From positions 1,674,001 through 1,738,000 of the forward strand of contig NZ_JIAF01000004.1 of the NCBI RefSeq assembly GCF_000688375.1: a stretch of DNA of 64,000 nt, given 5' to 3'. The notes below the pieces were generated by a model. It was not told the DNA's origin. It saw only the letters and a program-made list of their open reading frames with translations, and made no database searches. Source of the stretch: Prevotella sp. HUN102. GTDB lineage: Bacteria > Bacteroidota > Bacteroidia > Bacteroidales > Bacteroidaceae. Positions 1 through 7,754 of the stretch are shown here, piece by piece; position 1 is the first letter of the stretch, and each line of letters begins with the position of its first letter. The position numbers and the translations under genes are program-made.

Positions 1-1006
1 GGTAATGACACCGATTGACTCCATCAGATATTACAAGTCGTTTCTCCGTTCGGGATTTATGAGTATGGAAGTTCATACGGGTGCTGTGAAAGCCTATGTT
101 GGCGGTATTGATTACGAGCATTTCAAATACGATATGGTAATGAGTGGTCGGCGTCAGGTCGGCTCTACCATCAAGCCATACCTTTATGCACTTGCAATGC
201 AGAATGGTATGACACCTTGCAGTACTGCTCCTAACGTGCAGCGCACTTATGGCGGATGGACACCAAGAAACGGTTCACGCGCAAGATATGGCCAGAACGT
301 GCCTCTGCGATGGGGATTGCAGCAGTCAAACAACTGGATTTCAGCCTACCTTATTAATTTGTTAGGTCCATCGCAGTTTGTGAATATTCTGCACGACTTC
401 GGATTCAACAATCCTGACATCGACAAAAATACTTCACCTGTTCTCTGTCTCGGTCCATCTGAACTGTCAATCGGAGAAATGTGTAGTGCCTACACAACTT
501 TTGGTAATGATGGTGTAAGATGTGCGCCGATGTTTGTAACGAAGATTGAAGACAGCCACGGCAATGTTATCGCAAAGTTCCAACCATTGATGAACGAAGT
601 TATCTCTTCTGAAAGTTCGTATAAAATGCTTGATATGCTTCAGGCGGTGGTTGATGGTGGTACTGGTAGCAGGCTCCGTACACGCCACGGACTGAAGGGA
701 CAGATTGCCGGTAAGACTGGTACAACCAATAACAACTCTGACGGTTGGTTTATGGGACTAACTCCTGAACTTGTTAATGGTGTATGGATTGGAGGAGAAG
801 ACCGTGATATCCATTTTGATAACAATGCAATAGGGCAGGGAGCTACATTGGCACTCCCTATTTGGGGATATTATATGAATCTTGTCTACGATGACAAGAC
901 GCTGCATTATAATCCAAATGCGAAGTTTGAAATACCAAAGGACTTTGATTCGTGTGAATCTGTGGATTCAATATCTATCAACGGCATTCAAGAAATATAC
1001 TTCTAA
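1..1006 (+). CDS. Class A penicillin-binding protein, C-terminal part (cut by left edge)
   Basis: Only the transpeptidase half of a PBP1A-type murein synthase is present; the frame is open at base 2, so the transglycosylase half lies left of the window. The enzyme would cross-link peptidoglycan in the periplasm. The three penicilloyl-transferase motifs are visible, numbering from the first Met at base 5: STIK (Ser54, Lys57), SNN (108-110) and KTGTT (237-241). A second, complete PBP1A lies at 38388-40883 and shares the surrounding blocks (HTGAV, GSTxK, GKTGTTNN). The end, after EIYF, looks natural. A hairpin terminator follows about 175 bases downstream. Confidence 0.93.
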   Translation, partial: VMTPIDSIRYYKSFLRSGFMSMEVHTGAVKAYVGGIDYEHFKYDMVMSGRRQVGSTIKPYLYALAMQNGMTPCSTAPNVQRTYGGWTPRNGSRARYGQNVPLRWGLQQSNNWISAYLINLLGPSQFVNILHDFGFNNPDIDKNTSPVLCLGPSELSIGEMCSAYTTFGNDGVRCAPMFVTKIEDSHGNVIAKFQPLMNEVISSESSYKMLDMLQAVVDGGTGSRLRTRHGLKGQIAGKTGTTNNNSDGWFMGLTPELVNGVWIGGEDRDIHFDNNAIGQGATLALPIWGYYMNLVYDDKTLHYNPNAKFEIPKDFDSCESVDSISINGIQEIYF

Positions 1007-1181
1007 TGCTGTATTTTACCTTCTCATTATGAAAAAGTGTATAAGATAGTGAAAATTAGAGAATATGATAAATTAAGATACAAGACAAATTATTAATAAG
1101 ATAAAAGATATATACTGAACCTTTTAATGCTAATATCAAACAATAAAAACATCAATAATTTTCTCAAAACAACTAATCTTT

Positions 1182-1214
1182 ACAGACAGGCTCGTGAGAG
1201 TCTGTCTGTTTTTA
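1182..1214 (+). terminator. Rho-independent terminator after the PBP gene
   Basis: ACAGACAG at 1182-1189 pairs perfectly with CTGTCTGT at 1202-1209 and is followed by a T run. It lies about 175 bases after the PBP stop, with AT-rich sequence in between. Confidence 0.75.
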
Positions 1215-1215
1215 T

Positions 1216-1364
1216 CCCAAATCGGTCATTAGAATTTTTGATAGAAAAATGTCATAATATGCTAACAGAATCGCGCGAAATACAGTATAGCCGTTAACCA
1301 TGGTGCGCATATTCTACTGGTTCCGTTGCAAAAAGAAAGTGGTTTTTAAAATGACCGATTTGGG
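1216..1364. mobile_element. 149-bp MITE-like element
   Basis: A 15-bp perfect inverted repeat (CCCAAATCGGTCATT at 1216-1230 and its complement at 1350-1364) bounds 149 bp without a credible ORF. TTTAT flanks both ends (1211-1215 and 1365-1369), as expected of a 5-bp target duplication. It abuts the T tract of the upstream terminator. The autonomous parent IS is not in this window. The flanks are AT-rich, so the duplication alone is weak evidence; the perfect inverted repeat is the main support. Confidence 0.6.
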
Positions 1365-1525
1365 TTTATAGTATTTAAGGAATGAGGATGGTAGCTTGTA
1401 TGAAGAAATTGTGTTTAAAATCCTTGCAATTCATTTATACGCATATCTTTGATTTATGGTAAAAACTGCTTTTAGGCGTAATGGACATTTGGTAGGCTGA
1501 AACCTTTGAAATGTCCTTTATTTAT

Positions 1526-1533
1526 TACCTTTG
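1526..1533 (+). promoter_or_regulatory. Bacteroidetes -7 box for the IS256-type transposase
   Basis: TACCTTTG matches the TAnnTTTG consensus, with TTTG at 1505-1508 as a candidate -33 element. It lies 17 bases before the ATG at 1550. Confidence 0.6.
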
Positions 1534-1549
1534 CAGCATTTGAAAACTT

Positions 1550-2466
1550 ATGAATAAAAAAACTGTATATTCTGTAACGGCTCAAATGTTAAAAAGAACG
1601 GTCATCGGCGCGGCTTCCAAATGTACAGTTGTCGGGACTGTGGTAAACAATTCCAAGGGGGAAAACGCATTAAAGACATAACCCTTTGGAACGAATATCT
1701 GACTGATAAACGGACCGTTTCAGAGCTGGCCATTATCCACAAATGTTCAGAGCGGGCAATACGCCGCCATCTGGGATTGGTAGCGGACAGTTACAGTCCT
1801 GTCTATCCCGAGTCAGCCGTCATCATCATTGATACGACATACTTCTCCCGCAGCTTTGGTGTTATGTTGTTTATGGATGCGGAATCCGGAAAGATACTTC
1901 ATCGCAAGTATGTCAGGAACGAAACGGACAGGGATTATCTTGGCGGACTCAACCATATAGAAGAGTTTGGAACAGAAATAAAGGCAGTCGTATGTGACGG
2001 GCACACAGGACTCCTGCAAGCTGTAAACTCCTATCCTGCACAGATGTGCCAGTTCCATCAGTTGCAGATAATAAGGAGGTTACTCACGAAAGCCCCACAT
2101 CTGACTGCCGGTATAGAGTTGCTGAAATTAGTACAGAGTATGTTCCCGATGAAGAAAAATGAGTTTATATCGCTGTTTAACAAATGGTGTGAGGCCAGGG
2201 AGGATTTTCTCAATGAAAGAACGGTGTTGGTATCCGGGAAAAACACCTATACGCACAGAAGGCTAAGAACGGCAAGAGGCTCTATAAGAATGCATCTCAA
2301 ATGGCTTTTCATCTATGGGGAACATCCTGAATTGAACATTCCTAATACGACAAACCGCTTGGAAGGATTTAACGCACAAATCAAAAGGGCACTACTAAAT
2401 CACAACGGGCTGAATGAAAGAAATAAGAAGAAATTTATTGACGGGTTTCTCAATACGAAAAAGTAG
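1550..2466 (+). CDS. IS256-family transposase, zinc-ribbon variant; start needs a -1 shift
   Basis: A DDE transposase that moves the surrounding IS. From the in-frame Met at 1621 (281 aa) the catalytic residues are Asp71 (IIIDTTYF), Asp126 (VVCDGHTG) and Glu248 (NRLEGFN), with the C/H motif CQFHQ at 143. The zinc ribbon begins before that Met: in the same frame 1564-1620 encodes CIFCNGSNVKKNGHRRGF, pairing with CRDC. That frame has no ATG; it is closed by TAA at 1555. The only nearby ATG (1550) is one frame off and runs into A7 at 1556-1562, where a -1 slip on A-AAA-AAC would read into the zinc ribbon. Programmed slippage, a decayed start or a homopolymer sequencing error are all possible. 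Confidence 0.85.
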
Positions 2467-2667
2467 GCTGGATTATCCAGCCTACCAAATGTCCATTACG
2501 CCTGCTTTTATTGTGGCTCAAAATCGGTTATAAAATGTGGTTACCTGAATGGTGACGCCCGTTGGTATTCTGAATGCTGCCTAACGCAGATAAATGAGGT
2601 GTATTTATTTTTATCCATCGAAGTTTATCAGGTTATAAATGTACCATTGGGGTAATAGGATTACTAA

Positions 2668-2713
2668 AACGACAGCCCACTTCAGATATTAAAAGAGGCT
2701 GTCGTTATTTTTA
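2668..2713. terminator. Bidirectional hairpin terminator
   Basis: AACGACAGCC (2668-2677) pairs with GGCTGTCGTT (2697-2706) and is followed by ATTTTTAG. Before the IS4 element inserted, this hairpin would have lain just beyond the 3' end of the minus-strand fimbrillin gene. The rest of 2511-2728 holds only the zinc-ribbon remnant. Confidence 0.65.
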
Positions 2714-2821
2714 GTCAATATGTATAATCATTGCCGTCCACTAAAAATCGCTAAGCGTTCTTTGAAATATTTGAAATATAGTTAGTTACAGAGATTTTCA
2801 AGGTGCGACGATTTGATTTAG

Positions 2822-2829
2822 TATCTTTG
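2822..2829 (+). promoter_or_regulatory. Bacteroidetes -7 box for the IS4 transposase
   Basis: TATCTTTG, a perfect TAnnTTTG match, lies 22 bases before the transposase ATG at 2852. Confidence 0.65.
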
Positions 2830-2851
2830 CAGTCCAAACAGATGACTGCAT

Positions 2852-4015
2852 ATGAACAAGCCCAAATACGTTTTCTCCCAATTGGTCGCTTTTATGGATT
2901 CAGACAAGTTCCGTCACATCGTTGATAAGTATGGCGGTAACCGCTATGTGAAGCACTTCACATGTTGGAACCAGCTCCTTACACTCATGTTTGGCCAGTT
3001 GAGCAATCGTGAGAGCATGCGAGACTTGATTGTCGCCATAGAGGCACATCACCAGAAGTGCTATTATCTCGGACTTGGCAAGCACGTGACCAGAAGTAAT
3101 CTGGCTAAAGCCAATACAAATCGTGCCTGTCGCATCTTCGAGCAGTATGCCTACTACCTTGTGAGTAAGGCCAGGCGCAAACGGGCTGCGAATATCTTCA
3201 AACTTGACGGTAATGTCTATGCTTTCGATTCCACGACCATCTCGCTATGCCTGAATGTGTTTTGGCGGGCCAAGTTCCGCAAGCATAAGGGCGGTATCAA
3301 GATACATACCCTATATGACCTGGAGACTCAGATTCCCGCCTTCTTTCATATCACCACAGCATCAGTGCATGACTCCAAGGCGATGGGGGAAATCCCCATT
3401 GAGACTGGTGCTTACCACATCTTTGACCGTGGCTACAACAACTTCAATGAGCTCTATCGCATACATCGTGCAGAGTCGTTCTTCGTTGTCAGGGCCAAGA
3501 CCAATTTGCAGTACAAGTGCATCAAGTGGAGACGCAGGCTGCCCGGGGGAATAATGACAGATGCTGAGATAGAGCTGACCATCTATGGCAGTCAGAAAGG
3601 CTATCCAGAACATCTTAGGCTTGTACGATTCTTCGATGAGGAGCAAGGCCGTGAGCTCATGTTCCTGACTAACGCAATGGAACTGACCGCACTGCAGGTT
3701 TCCGACCTCTACAAGAATCGTTGGCAGATAGAGCTTTTCTTCAAGTGGCTCAAGCAGCACCTCAAAATCAAGAAATTTTGGGGAACAACTGAGAATGCTG
3801 TCAGAATACAGATTTACTCCGCCATCTGTGCCTACTGCCTCGTTGCCATTGTGCAATATGATATGCGATTGGATAGAAGCACTTATGAGGTGCTGCAAAT
3901 CCTCAGCATGTCACTTACAGACACAACAAATCTCAGAGTTCTCTTCGACAAAACTATATTCAAAAATGACAAAGACCGAAGTGGTTCAGGTGAACCTAAT
4001 TTATTTAATTTTTAA
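2852..4015 (+). CDS. IS4-family transposase (ISPg8-like)
   Basis: This 387-aa DDE transposase appears intact. It has an N-terminal DUF4372-type region (YVFSQLVAFMD), catalytic Asp126 (YAFDSTTI), Asp192 (HIFDRGYNNF) and the IS4 signature Y-(2)-R-(3)-E-(6)-K at Tyr287, Arg290, Glu294 and Lys301. The length is normal for the family. Codon use is more GC-rich than the AT-rich neighbouring intergenic DNA, fitting recent arrival. Its own promoter box lies upstream inside the element. Confidence 0.94.
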   Translation: MNKPKYVFSQLVAFMDSDKFRHIVDKYGGNRYVKHFTCWNQLLTLMFGQLSNRESMRDLIVAIEAHHQKCYYLGLGKHVTRSNLAKANTNRACRIFEQYAYYLVSKARRKRAANIFKLDGNVYAFDSTTISLCLNVFWRAKFRKHKGGIKIHTLYDLETQIPAFFHITTASVHDSKAMGEIPIETGAYHIFDRGYNNFNELYRIHRAESFFVVRAKTNLQYKCIKWRRRLPGGIMTDAEIELTIYGSQKGYPEHLRLVRFFDEEQGRELMFLTNAMELTALQVSDLYKNRWQIELFFKWLKQHLKIKKFWGTTENAVRIQIYSAICAYCLVAIVQYDMRLDRSTYEVLQILSMSLTDTTNLRVLFDKTIFKNDKDRSGSGEPNLFNF

Positions 4016-4057
4016 ACTCGTCTGTTTTTAGTGGACACTAGTGATGTATAATTTCAA

Positions 4058-4990
4058 TTAAGAAAAATCTTCCATCTGATGAGGCTCCCAATTCTTGATT
4101 TCTACATTTAGTTTCTGTATTTTATTTCTTTTGAAATCAACAGGATTCTTTACGGTAACACTATACTCATAATAAGTATCTGAAACTGTTTCTGTTTTGA
4201 ATGTAACAACAAATCCATTAATAGTTTGAGCAGGCATCACAACATAGTATGCAGTTCCTTCCGTGAAGGGAGCACCATATTCTTTTTTTACTATTATGCT
4301 ACTCTCGCCATTTGTGTCAATAACACAATTGCCATCTGGTCCGATTACAGCCTCACCAGCAATTTTATTTTCACGTTTGGTGCTCGCTATGCTTATTTGT
4401 GTTATTTTTTTTCTATTTTCCTGGCTCAAACCTGCTGCATATTTGAAAGTAATCTTCAGCATACTGCAAGCATTTTTGAATTGCAGATTATTATCTGTTA
4501 AAGAAAGGTTGGCATTCGTCAATGTAGCAACGGCAATGCTTGCTTCATCTACCATATTGTTATCTTTTACAACTTGATAGGAGGATAAGTTGGTATGAAA
4601 CTTCCCGTCAGAATAGGTAGCATATTCATTATAGGGAAACAATGCTCGATATGTTGTAGCCTAGGTGGTACTTCCTGAAAATATAGAGGAGTGGCCTGCA
4701 TTCTGTGCTATAAACTTATCAGGGTTGTCTTGTTGTCCTTCTGGAAAGATGGCAATGGCATCATCGGCTAACCAGCCTACGGAGAAGCCGTCGTCTTGCA
4801 GCGTGGTGCGTGTGTTCTTTTTAGTAATTTTACTGTTTGTTTCTATTTTATCTTGTACAGCTGTAAATTGCATTGGAACTTTTGAATTTGCAATATCTTC
4901 AGTCTCATCGTTGTTGCACGAGATAGTAAGTATCGATGCTGCTAAAGCCAAGACAAGAAACTTGCTATTAGATTTTATTTTCATATTCAT
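4058..4990 (-). pseudogene. Fimbrillin-like lipoprotein gene interrupted by an in-frame TAG
   Basis: Two adjacent open frames on this strand (4661-4990 and 4058-4660) are in the same frame, separated only by TAG at 4661-4663. Together they encode about 310 aa. The first part has a lipoprotein signal ending LTISC and the fimbrillin-family blocks TRTTLQDDG, VGWLADDAIAIF and FSG. After the stop the frame continues with YRALFPYNEY and a conserved-looking beta-rich domain. Members normally are outer-membrane-anchored pilus or pilus-like subunits (FimA/Mfa-like). CAG to TAG is the simplest lesion. As it stands, only a 109-aa lipoprotein would be made unless the amber codon is suppressed. Confidence 0.85.
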
Positions 4991-5097
4991 AATGTTTATT
5001 TTGATTTTATTCTATGTATAGTTAAAATTGGTCAATTAAACCTTGATTTTGTTTTTGCTAATACTGTAAAGGGTGTTCAAATTAGCCTTTAATAAAA

Positions 5098-5265
5098 TTA
5101 CACCATAGACCCTTCCTCAAAAAAAGCACCCTCTTCAGCCTGCAAATCTTCCCCTTCTTCCCAAGTTTCAGTGTTTCCACGTGGTGGTGATCCTGTTAAT
5201 ACTTGTGTTGAACTCTCAACCGAAATAATATTTATTTCGGGATTTGAATACTTCTTCTTTTTCAT
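5098..5265 (-). CDS. Small acidic-tailed protein, 55 aa
   Basis: ATG at 5265 opens a 55-codon frame ending TAA at 5098, upstream of the fimbrillin gene on the same strand (about 107 bases apart). The protein starts MKKKKYSNPEINIISVESS and ends in a Glu-rich tail. Small proteins opening with a Lys-rich stretch and PEI are often seen beside fimbrillin-type genes in Bacteroidales; this is recalled, not searched. There is no signal peptide or membrane segment, and function is unknown. Confidence 0.55.
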   Translation of the reverse strand: MKKKKYSNPEINIISVESSTQVLTGSPPRGNTETWEEGEDLQAEEGAFFEEGSMV

Positions 5266-5350
5266 TTTCTAAAATTTAATTAGCCAGAACTCTTATAAGT
5301 TTGGTAGGCTTTGTTGAGTCAATATATACGCCAGTTCGGGATAATAAATC

Positions 5351-6377
5351 TTAAAAAAGTTCCAGTTGTCTTTTATCTTCCAAATATACTGACAGCCCAT
5401 CCGGTTTATTTTCAAAGAAACAATACGCCGCCAATGCCGAGCATAAGTTCATGATGAAATTATGTATCGACCTGTGTCTTGAATGTACAAGGTTTGCCTT
5501 GTTTTTCAATAACTCATTTATACACTCTATTATATATCTCTTTCGTAGTATGATTTTATCATACACAGGCATAAGTTTGTTTTTCATCTTTGCTTTCAGT
5601 CCGTGTACAAGATGTATTCCCTGCTCAAAGAGTCCCTCAAAGAGTTCCCGCTTGATATATCCCCTGTCTGCGAATACTTTTCCATAGAGTACTTTTGTAA
5701 AAACAGACCATACCCTTTGAGCTCTGTCGTCCACGTTGGCAGGTGTAAGACAGAATGAGACCTCTGCAAAAGTCCTTTTGCAGAAGACTTTGAAATATAT
5801 AACTTATTGATAATCAAATATGACGTTTTTGAGCACATGGGGTTTTGCGGAGGTCTCAGAATGTTATGATCTCTCCTGTGTCATTGCAAAGCAGATGCAG
5901 TTTGAAGCCATGGCACCATCCCATTGTACCCTTTCCGCTCTTGGCAAAGCCCTCAAAAACCCTATTGAAATATCTTCTTACATTATGGCATACAGGCATC
6001 ATAGTACTATCGACAAAGCTGATTCCCGTGCATTTGCCAAAGGCGTAAAGCTTCATAAAAGTAAGCATTGTAAAGAACTCTCGAGGCATAAGTTCCACAA
6101 AGCGATTGTAGGATACTGCGGTGGGAAAACATCGGGCAAGATGAATTTTCACAAAGAACAGATAATAATGTTTGAAGTTTCGGAAAGTCCCAAAATGGCA
6201 GCATAGCAAAATGGTCATAATCTCACTTTCACACATACGCTCCTTACGGTGTCTGACATGTCTGTAGCCTTCGTCTGTGGGAGCTATTTGAAGGTTTTTA
6301 TTCAATTCTGCGCCTAAATTCTTGCAAAACTCATCAATAACACAGAAAATTTCTATAACTTTGTCTTCGGTAATCAT
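5351..6377 (-). pseudogene. IS982-family transposase split by a 101-bp insertion
   Basis: The N-terminal part (ATG at 6377) runs through Asp of GISFVDSTMMPVCH to NDTGEIITF and stops in the inserted MITE. The C-terminal part resumes CLTPANVDDRAQRVWS and carries the second Asp (VFADRGYI) and the Glu of RYIIECINELLKN. Deleting the MITE plus one AGAAT copy restores one 306-codon frame (921 bp with stop), so no other lesion is needed to explain loss of function. Confidence 0.9.
5757..5857. mobile_element. 101-bp MITE nested in the IS982 transposase
   Basis: Terminal inverted repeats GAGACCTCTGCAAAA (5757-5771) and its complement with one mismatch (5843-5857) are flanked by AGAAT on both sides (5752-5756, 5858-5862). 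An internal inverted copy of the left end (TTTTGCAGA near 5777) makes a hairpin. There is no coding capacity. It must have been mobilised by an IS with matching ends located elsewhere. Confidence 0.88.
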
Positions 6378-6478
6378 CGCTTATATTGTTTGTAATTAAT
6401 TGATGTTCAACTGTAAAGTTACAAAAAATAAGCGAGATTACCAACATTTTCAACAACTTTCTTATCCCGAACTGGCGT

Positions 6479-7017
6479 ATATATAATATCTAAATGGGGA
6501 TACAAAGATAGACGGAGTAAATAAAACACCCAAATTGTTTTATTTATTTTAACGTTACGGGGGGAATTAATAAATATTCGTTATATTTTATTGATGATTT
6601 ATCTATAATGATAATTAGCATCTGTCTCTGGTATGGCTAGCTAACTCTGAAACTTGTCTGCAAAGAAAATGAAAAATTAAGGAAACCACAATTTAATAGA
6701 TTTATCTGTATAATTATACGTATGGTTGAATAATTTATCATTTTGTAATCTATTGGGAATCAAATGTTTATAAATGATTTTATTTGTGCGACAAATGCTC
6801 TGCAATCTTCGGATAAATGATTTGCATTTGTCGAACAAATACAAGCTATTTGTCGCACAATTTGAAAGCAACGGTATGTGCTCTGTTTTCTTGAATAAAA
6901 ATGTATAAAGATGCACGGAGCAATAAGTGGTTGAAGAACGAACTCATAAACCAGAATTCAGGATAAGATGATAAGGAAATCTCTTTCGGCGAAATGCCGC
7001 TTTGCTAAAAATGTTCT
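6479..7017. other. AT-rich intergenic region without a gene
   Basis: It lies between the IS982 end and the 3' end of rsmE. No frame shows recognisable protein similarity. The one organised structure is the nested hairpin at 6784-6860, listed separately. Confidence 0.6.
6784..6860. repeat. Nested hairpin, variant of the dispersed intergenic repeat
   Basis: TTGTGCGACAAAT (6784-6796) pairs perfectly with ATTTGTCGCACAA (6848-6860). Between them are GCAATCTTCGG and a second hairpin, ATTTGT-CGA-ACAAAT (6826-6840). The four-arm layout and the GCAATCTTCG core resemble the elements at 14572, 35859, 46454 and 60269, but two arms read GCGACAAAT instead of GCGAAGAAT. Confidence 0.6.
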
Positions 7018-7740
7018 TTAGATTCGATTGGCAAGATTTGCTATCAAGACGGCAGATAATCCCGCGGTTTCTGTGCGTAGTCTGCTTTTCCCCAACGTTA
7101 CGCTTTCGTATCCGTTTTCGATAGCTTTCCTTACTTCGCTGATGGAAAAATCTCCTTCCGGACCTACAAGGACTGTAATGTCGCCTTGAAAATCTTTCTT
7201 TGTCAGTTCTGTGAAGAAGTCTTTGCGCTCAATTTCGTTATAGCAATGACAGATATACTTGCTGCCCTTCAACTCTTTCGTTATAAAAGCATCGAAGCTG
7301 AGCATTTCATTCACAATCGGTTTCCAAGCTTTTCGGCTTTGCTTCATTGCTGAAACCACGATACGCTCGACTCTTTCAGCTTTCAGCACCTTTCGTTCTG
7401 AGAACTGACAGTTGAGAAATGATATTTCGTTGAATCCCACTTCTGTGACCTTTTCCACCATCCATTCCATTCTTCCCATATCTTTCGTGGGGGCAATGGC
7501 AAGATGGATATGTCCTTTCCAAGTTGGTTCTTGTGGAAGCTGCTGCTTGATTTCGTAAAGACAGTGCTTGGAAGACGTCAAACTGACTTCTGCCTGAAAG
7601 AAATTGCCCACTCCGTCCATCAGAAATATTTCATCCTGTGGCTGAAGGCGCAGCACCTTTATTGCGTGTCTGGCTTCGTCTTCAGGAAGTTCATTTGACG
7701 AACCTGCGTTCGGAACGTAGAAATATCTGGCTTCTTTCAT
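7018..7740 (-). CDS. rsmE: 16S rRNA (uracil-1498-N3)-methyltransferase
   Basis: SPOUT-fold methyltransferase that modifies U1498 of 16S rRNA in the assembled 30S subunit, using S-adenosylmethionine. This 240-aa protein has the family's N-terminal PUA-like region (EDEARHAIKVLRLQPQD, about 20-37), then the trefoil-knot cofactor motifs VGPEGDFS (192-199) and LGKSRLRTETA (216-226). It is the last gene of a three-gene operon, 14 bases after the DUF151 gene. Confidence 0.96.
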   Translation of the reverse strand: MKEARYFYVPNAGSSNELPEDEARHAIKVLRLQPQDEIFLMDGVGNFFQAEVSLTSSKHCLYEIKQQLPQEPTWKGHIHLAIAPTKDMGRMEWMVEKVTEVGFNEISFLNCQFSERKVLKAERVERIVVSAMKQSRKAWKPIVNEMLSFDAFITKELKGSKYICHCYNEIERKDFFTELTKKDFQGDITVLVGPEGDFSISEVRKAIENGYESVTLGKSRLRTETAGLSAVLIANLANRI

Positions 7741-7754
7741 CGGATTCTCTGTTT

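Larger units (their letters stand above)
1475..2502 (+). mobile_element. Complete IS256-type insertion sequence, 1028 bp
   Basis: Left end 1475-1499 (GGCGTAATGGACATTTGG...) and right end 2478-2502 are perfect 25-bp inverted repeats. TGCTTTTA occurs immediately outside both ends (1467-1474 and 2503-2510): an exact 8-bp target duplication, the size expected for the IS256 family. Ends, duplication and transposase all agree, so the element boundaries are firm. Just after the transposase stop, GTAGGCTGG/CCAGCCTAC forms a hairpin overlapping the right repeat. Confidence 0.93.
1449..2655 (+). pseudogene. Zinc-ribbon protein remnant (probable transposase N-terminus) split by the IS256-type element
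   Basis: Removing 1475-2510 (the IS plus one copy of its duplication) joins a reading frame that runs from a possible TTG at 1449 to TAA at 2653. The joined peptide contains a C-F-Y-C-G ribbon followed by KCGYLNGDARWYSECC, the pattern found at the N-terminus of IS1/IS1595-type transposases. The insertion point falls in the first zinc knuckle (Cys-Phe-Tyr codons). No catalytic domain follows, so this was probably already a fragment. Confidence 0.5.
2729..4043 (+). mobile_element. Complete IS4-family insertion sequence
   Basis: GTCCACTAAAAA at 2736-2747 is inverted at 4025-4036. ATGTATAAT occurs at 2720-2728 and 4044-4052, giving a 9-bp duplication. This is within the range known for IS4 elements and implies ends at 2729 and 4043 (about 15/19 imperfect terminal match). 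The insertion lies a few bases beyond the 3' end of the fimbrillin gene. The inverted repeat is certain; the outermost few bases are inferred from the duplication. Confidence 0.82.
5328..6478 (-). mobile_element. IS982-family insertion sequence, inactivated by a nested MITE
   Basis: ACGCCAGTTCGGGATAA at 5328-5344 is repeated in inverse at 6462-6478. ATATAT flanks both ends (5322-5327, 6479-6484), a plausible 6-bp duplication. The total is 1151 bp; subtracting the nested 101-bp MITE and its 5-bp duplication gives 1045 bp, a normal IS982 size. The transposase runs leftwards. Confidence 0.88.

Noticed and set aside
3362..3898. 178-aa minus-strand frame inside the IS4 transposase
   Set aside because: Antisense shadow of a well-supported transposase; no family features.
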